From positions 186,001 through 250,000 of the forward strand of contig NZ_JOHR01000001.1 in the NCBI RefSeq assembly GCF_000719775.1: DNA of 64,000 nt. Direction: 5' to 3'. The stretch is from Streptomyces sp. NRRL F-5135. GTDB taxonomy: Bacteria; Actinomycetota; Actinomycetes; Streptomycetales; Streptomycetaceae. Below, one piece after another: positions 61,531 to 64,000 of the stretch. Position 1 is the stretch's first letter, and the number at the start of each line of letters is the position of its first letter. A model generated the notes under the pieces. It was not told the DNA's origin, ran no database searches, and worked only from the letters and a program-made list of their open reading frames with translations. A program made the position numbers and the translations under genes.

Positions 61531-62187
61531 ATGACGACGGACGACCCCGGCGACGAGGGCGGGGGCACGGCCACCCGGCTCACGCGGACCCTCAGCGGTG
61601 GCCGCACGGCGCGGAGCGAGGACCGGCGCGCCGAGATCGTGCAGGCCGCCCTCGAAGTGATCGCCGAACGCGGTTACCGGGGCGCCTCCATGGCCGCCGT
61701 GGCGGAGCGCGTGGGCCTGACCCAACAGGGCCTGCTCCACCACTTCCCGTCCAAGGACGCGCTGCTGACCGCCGTGCTGGAGGCGCGGGACCAGTGGGAC
61801 ATGGCCTCCGCCGCGCTGCTGTCCACGACGGCCTGGCCGCTGGAGATGCTGGCGAGCCTCGTCGAGTACAACGCGACCCGCCCCGGCGTCGTCCAGGTCT
61901 TCACCGCGCTGGCCGGCGACAGCGTCACCGAGGACCATCCGGCGCGCCCCTTCTTCCGGGACCGCTACGGCACGGTCCGCGCCCGGGCCGCGATGTCGCT
62001 GCGGGCGGAGTACGGCGACGAACTCCCGAGCGGTCTCACCCCCGAGCAGGCCGCTCCCCTGCTGATCGCCGTGATGGACGGACTCCAGGTGCAGTGGCTG
62101 CACGACCCGGAGTCCGTCGACATGGCGGCCGCGTTCCGTGCCTTCGTCGGCCTGTTGGAGGGACGGCCCCGGCCGGACGACGCTTGA
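61531..62187 (+). CDS. TetR/AcrR family transcriptional regulator
   Basis: 218-residue regulator. HTH at about residues 30-78 (RRAEIVQAALEVIAERGYRGASMAAVAERVGLTQQGLLHHFPSKDALL). The ligand domain follows, with EYNATRPGVVQVFTALAGDSVTEDHPARPFF, a pattern typical of sugar-cluster-linked actinobacterial TetR proteins. It precedes the HAD-GH65 operon by 300 bases in the same direction, so control of that phosphorylase operon is the best guess. An inverted repeat at 61471-61486 may be its own operator. Confidence 0.9.
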   Translation: MTTDDPGDEGGGTATRLTRTLSGGRTARSEDRRAEIVQAALEVIAERGYRGASMAAVAERVGLTQQGLLHHFPSKDALLTAVLEARDQWDMASAALLSTTAWPLEMLASLVEYNATRPGVVQVFTALAGDSVTEDHPARPFFRDRYGTVRARAAMSLRAEYGDELPSGLTPEQAAPLLIAVMDGLQVQWLHDPESVDMAAAFRAFVGLLEGRPRPDDA

Positions 62188-62487
62188 CGGGGCGTCCGCC
62201 CACCGCAGTACCGTGACAGACCCGGGGCGCGCGCCCCGGCCGGTCCGGTCCGCCGGGGGGGAGGCGACCACCCGTGGGGCCCCGGCCCCCGCCTTCTTCC
62301 CGGACGCCGGTCCGCCACGAGCGCACGCCGGCGCCGAACCCGCTCCGGGCGCGGCCACTTGGGATTCCGTCGTGGTACGCCGGGGCGGGGTCAAGACGGT
62401 ACGTTGATCCAAGCGACACGCAGTTGTAACACCGCACCAAAACGCTCGTCGCGTGACACAGCGCAACACGGCACCAAGGAGAGAAGT
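62188..62487 (+). other. Promoter/leader region of HAD-GH65 operon
   Basis: 300 bases between the TetR gene and the HAD gene. The right-hand 90 bases are noticeably AT-richer (GCAGTTGTAACACCGCACC, ACCAAAACGCTCG) and likely contain the operon promoter and operator. No gene is supported. Confidence 0.5.
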
Positions 62488-63267
62488 TTGGGAACCGCGC
62501 CGCCCGCCGAAGGACAGTTGGCCAGGTGCCTCGGGGAGGTCGACGCCGTCCTGTTCGACCTCGACGGAGTCATCACTCCCACCTCGCTCGTGCATATGCG
62601 CGCCTGGTCCGAGCTGTTCACCCCGTTCCTCGCCGAACGCCGTGTCGAGCCGCCGTACACCGACCGCGACTACTTCGCGCACATCGACGGCAAGCCGCGG
62701 TACGAGGGAGTGCGGGCGCTGCTCGTCTCCCGCGGGCTGAGCCTGCCGTACGGCGACCCGTCCGACCCGCCGGACGCCGCGACGGTGTGCGGTCTGGGCA
62801 ACCGCAAGAACTCTCTGTTCAACGAGGTGCTGCGGACCGAGGGCGTCACGGCGTACCCCGGTTCGGTACGGCTGATCGACGCGCTCGTCGCGGCCGGCCG
62901 CCGGATCGCCGTCGTGTCGAGCTCGCGCAACGCGCGGCCCGTCCTCGAAGCCGCCGGGCTGGCGGACCGGTTCGCCCTGGTGGTGGACGGCGTCACCGCC
63001 GCGGAGCGAGGGCTGCCGGGCAAGCCGGACCCCGCCACCTTCCTGTACGCGGCCGAGGAACTGGGCGTCCCGGCCGAGCGGGCGGCCGTGCTGGAGGACG
63101 CCGAGTCGGGCGTCACCGCGGGCCGCAAGGGCGGCTTCGTCCTGGTAGTCGGCGTCGACCGGGGCGCCGGCCCCGAGGCGCTGACCGAAGCGGGCGCGCA
63201 CCAGGTCGTGGACGACCTCGACGCCCTTCTCCTGTGCAACGACGAGTCCGATGAGCAGCGTTCATGA
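62488..63267 (+). CDS. HAD-IA beta-phosphoglucomutase-like enzyme
   Basis: 259-residue HAD enzyme, predicted to convert beta-glucose-1-phosphate to glucose-6-phosphate. Motif I is VLFDLDGVITPTSLVHMRAW, with the second Asp replaced by the beta-PGM-like DLDGVI form. The cap region contains YTDRDYFAHIDGKPRYEGVRALL, and motif II VVSSSRN and motif IV VLEDAESGVTAGRKGGF match the family. The TTG at 62488 has AAGGAG 6 bases upstream, which decides the start. The stop overlaps the GH65 start (ATGA). This pairing is standard: the phosphorylase makes beta-G1P and the mutase uses it. Confidence 0.9.
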   Translation: MGTAPPAEGQLARCLGEVDAVLFDLDGVITPTSLVHMRAWSELFTPFLAERRVEPPYTDRDYFAHIDGKPRYEGVRALLVSRGLSLPYGDPSDPPDAATVCGLGNRKNSLFNEVLRTEGVTAYPGSVRLIDALVAAGRRIAVVSSSRNARPVLEAAGLADRFALVVDGVTAAERGLPGKPDPATFLYAAEELGVPAERAAVLEDAESGVTAGRKGGFVLVVGVDRGAGPEALTEAGAHQVVDDLDALLLCNDESDEQRS

Positions 63268-64000
63268 ACTTCGCACCATCCGCCAGCAGCGATCCCCTCG
63301 ACCGTAACCGGTACCCGGCCGACGAATGGCGGCTCCGGGAGGTCATCTACGACGCCGCCGACCTCGGGCGTACCGAGACCCTGTTCGCCGTCGGCAACGG
63401 CTACCTCGGCCTGCGCGGCAACGCGGAGGAGGGCCGGGAGAGCCACAGCCACGGCACCTTCGTCAACGGCTTCCACGAGACGTGGTCCATCCGGCACGCC
63501 GAGGAGGCGTTCGGCTTCGCCCGGGTCGGCCAGACGATCGTCAACGCCCCCGACGCCAAGGTCCTGCGGCTGTACGTGGACGACGAGCCGCTGCTGCTGT
63601 CGGTCGCCGACCTGGAGTCCTACGAGCGCACTCTGGACTTCGCCGACGGAGTGCTCTCCCGTGAACTGGTGTGGTGCACGCCCGCCGGCAAGCGCGTGCA
63701 CATCCGCTCGCGGCGCATGGTCTCCTTCACCCAGCGCCACCTGGCCGTCCTCACCTACGAGGTGACCATGCTGGACGCCGACGCCCCCGTCGTGCTCTCC
63801 AGCCAGATCCTCAACCGCCAGGACGGCCAGGACGAGTACGACGTGCCCTCGGCGGCGCTGGGCGAGGGGTTCGACCCCCGCAAGGCGCCGCGGTTCGACG
63901 GGCGGGTGCTCCAGCCCACCACGCAGGACTCCGGCGACGGCCGCTACGTGCTGGGCTACCGGTGCACGTCCTCCGGGATGACGCTGGCGTGCGCCGCGGA
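63264..64000 (+). CDS. Glycoside hydrolase family 65 phosphorylase, partial (N-terminal part)
   Basis: N-terminal 245 or so residues of a GH65 disaccharide phosphorylase; the rest lies beyond the window. It starts MNFAPSASSDPLDRNRYPADEW; ETLFAVGNGYLGLRGNAEEG is the hallmark N-terminal block, then FVNGFHETWSI and LDFADGVLSRELVW. Full-length members have about 780 residues with a catalytic Glu in the missing central barrel. Expected reaction: phosphorolysis of maltose, trehalose or kojibiose to beta-glucose-1-phosphate plus glucose. Translationally coupled to the upstream mutase gene. Exact sugar not predictable from this part. Confidence 0.92.
   Translation, partial: MNFAPSASSDPLDRNRYPADEWRLREVIYDAADLGRTETLFAVGNGYLGLRGNAEEGRESHSHGTFVNGFHETWSIRHAEEAFGFARVGQTIVNAPDAKVLRLYVDDEPLLLSVADLESYERTLDFADGVLSRELVWCTPAGKRVHIRSRRMVSFTQRHLAVLTYEVTMLDADAPVVLSSQILNRQDGQDEYDVPSAALGEGFDPRKAPRFDGRVLQPTTQDSGDGRYVLGYRCTSSGMTLACAA

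Overview
The window is very GC-rich (clearly above 70% by eye), has no RNA genes, and consists of short, tightly packed operons with frequent ATGA/GTGA stop-start overlaps, GTG/TTG starts and long GC-rich terminator hairpins. Families that are essentially actinobacterial (GvpO/GvpS-type gas vesicle genes, DUF6479, DUF6328, DUF6296, DUF5133 and DUF6153 proteins, an F420-dependent luciferase-like oxidoreductase, an LAxTG sortase substrate, a DmdR-type iron box) point to Streptomyces or a close relative. It looks like chromosomal accessory DNA rich in stress and metal functions. No phage, transposase, integrase, CRISPR, tRNA or rRNA was seen.

Layout. 0-14.7 kb: molybdenum handling (modA, a HTH-TOBE molybdate-responsive protein and a di-Mop molybdate-binding protein), a RlmG-like methyltransferase, a GPP34 protein, a TetR regulator coupled to a 73-residue protein, a cation diffusion facilitator with a 56-residue hydrophobic protein, and a four-gene formate dehydrogenase operon (Mo alpha subunit, 4Fe-4S beta subunit, NrfD membrane subunit, flavin reductase-like protein) next to an F420-dependent oxidoreductase. 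14.7-23.6 kb: FUSC-type exporter, LAETG surface protein, PHP hydrolase, HAD hydrolase, VOC plus DUF6328 pair, NAD kinase, PRC/DUF2382 stress protein. 23.7-28 kb: an MFS transporter broken by four single-base indels, a cytochrome P450, a cupredoxin lipoprotein and a COG4315 lipoprotein. 28.2-35.8 kb: a yybP-ykoY manganese riboswitch in front of a GDT1 family gene, a secreted I36 inhibitor, an iron-siderophore uptake locus under an iron box, a DUF6153-DUF305 pair, a secreted S1 protease and a small secreted protein. 35.8-40.8 kb: asparagine catabolism (GntR regulator, asparagine permease, asparaginase, aspartate ammonia-lyase). 41-48 kb: a VOC protein, a frameshifted zinc alcohol dehydrogenase and a compact gas vesicle cluster gvpO-A-F-G-J-L-S-K. 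48-56.5 kb: an SRPBCC-FAD oxidoreductase pair, an FAD-Rieske fusion, an overlapping methyltransferase-CDGSH-haem-oxygenase-like diiron enzyme operon, a general stress SDR and small DUF proteins. 56.9-64 kb: a KimA-like potassium importer, a PAS-GAF-SpoIIE-HATPase phosphatase, a TetR regulator, and a HAD sugar phosphomutase coupled to a GH65 phosphorylase that runs off the window edge.

How the genes fit together. Three units have clear joint logic: molybdate uptake and binding beside a molybdenum enzyme; asparagine import, hydrolysis to aspartate, and deamination to fumarate under a FadR-like repressor; and iron-regulated siderophore uptake. Many of the rest (gas vesicles, PRC/DUF2382, GS39-like SDR, KimA-like K+ import, SpoIIE phosphatase, hydrophobic miniprotein) are families tied to osmotic or general stress, so a shared stress regulon is a reasonable inference, but no common promoter was demonstrated. 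The less explained items are the methyltransferase-CDGSH-diiron operon, the P450 with an atypical I-helix, the DUF6153-DUF305 pair and several large inverted repeats.
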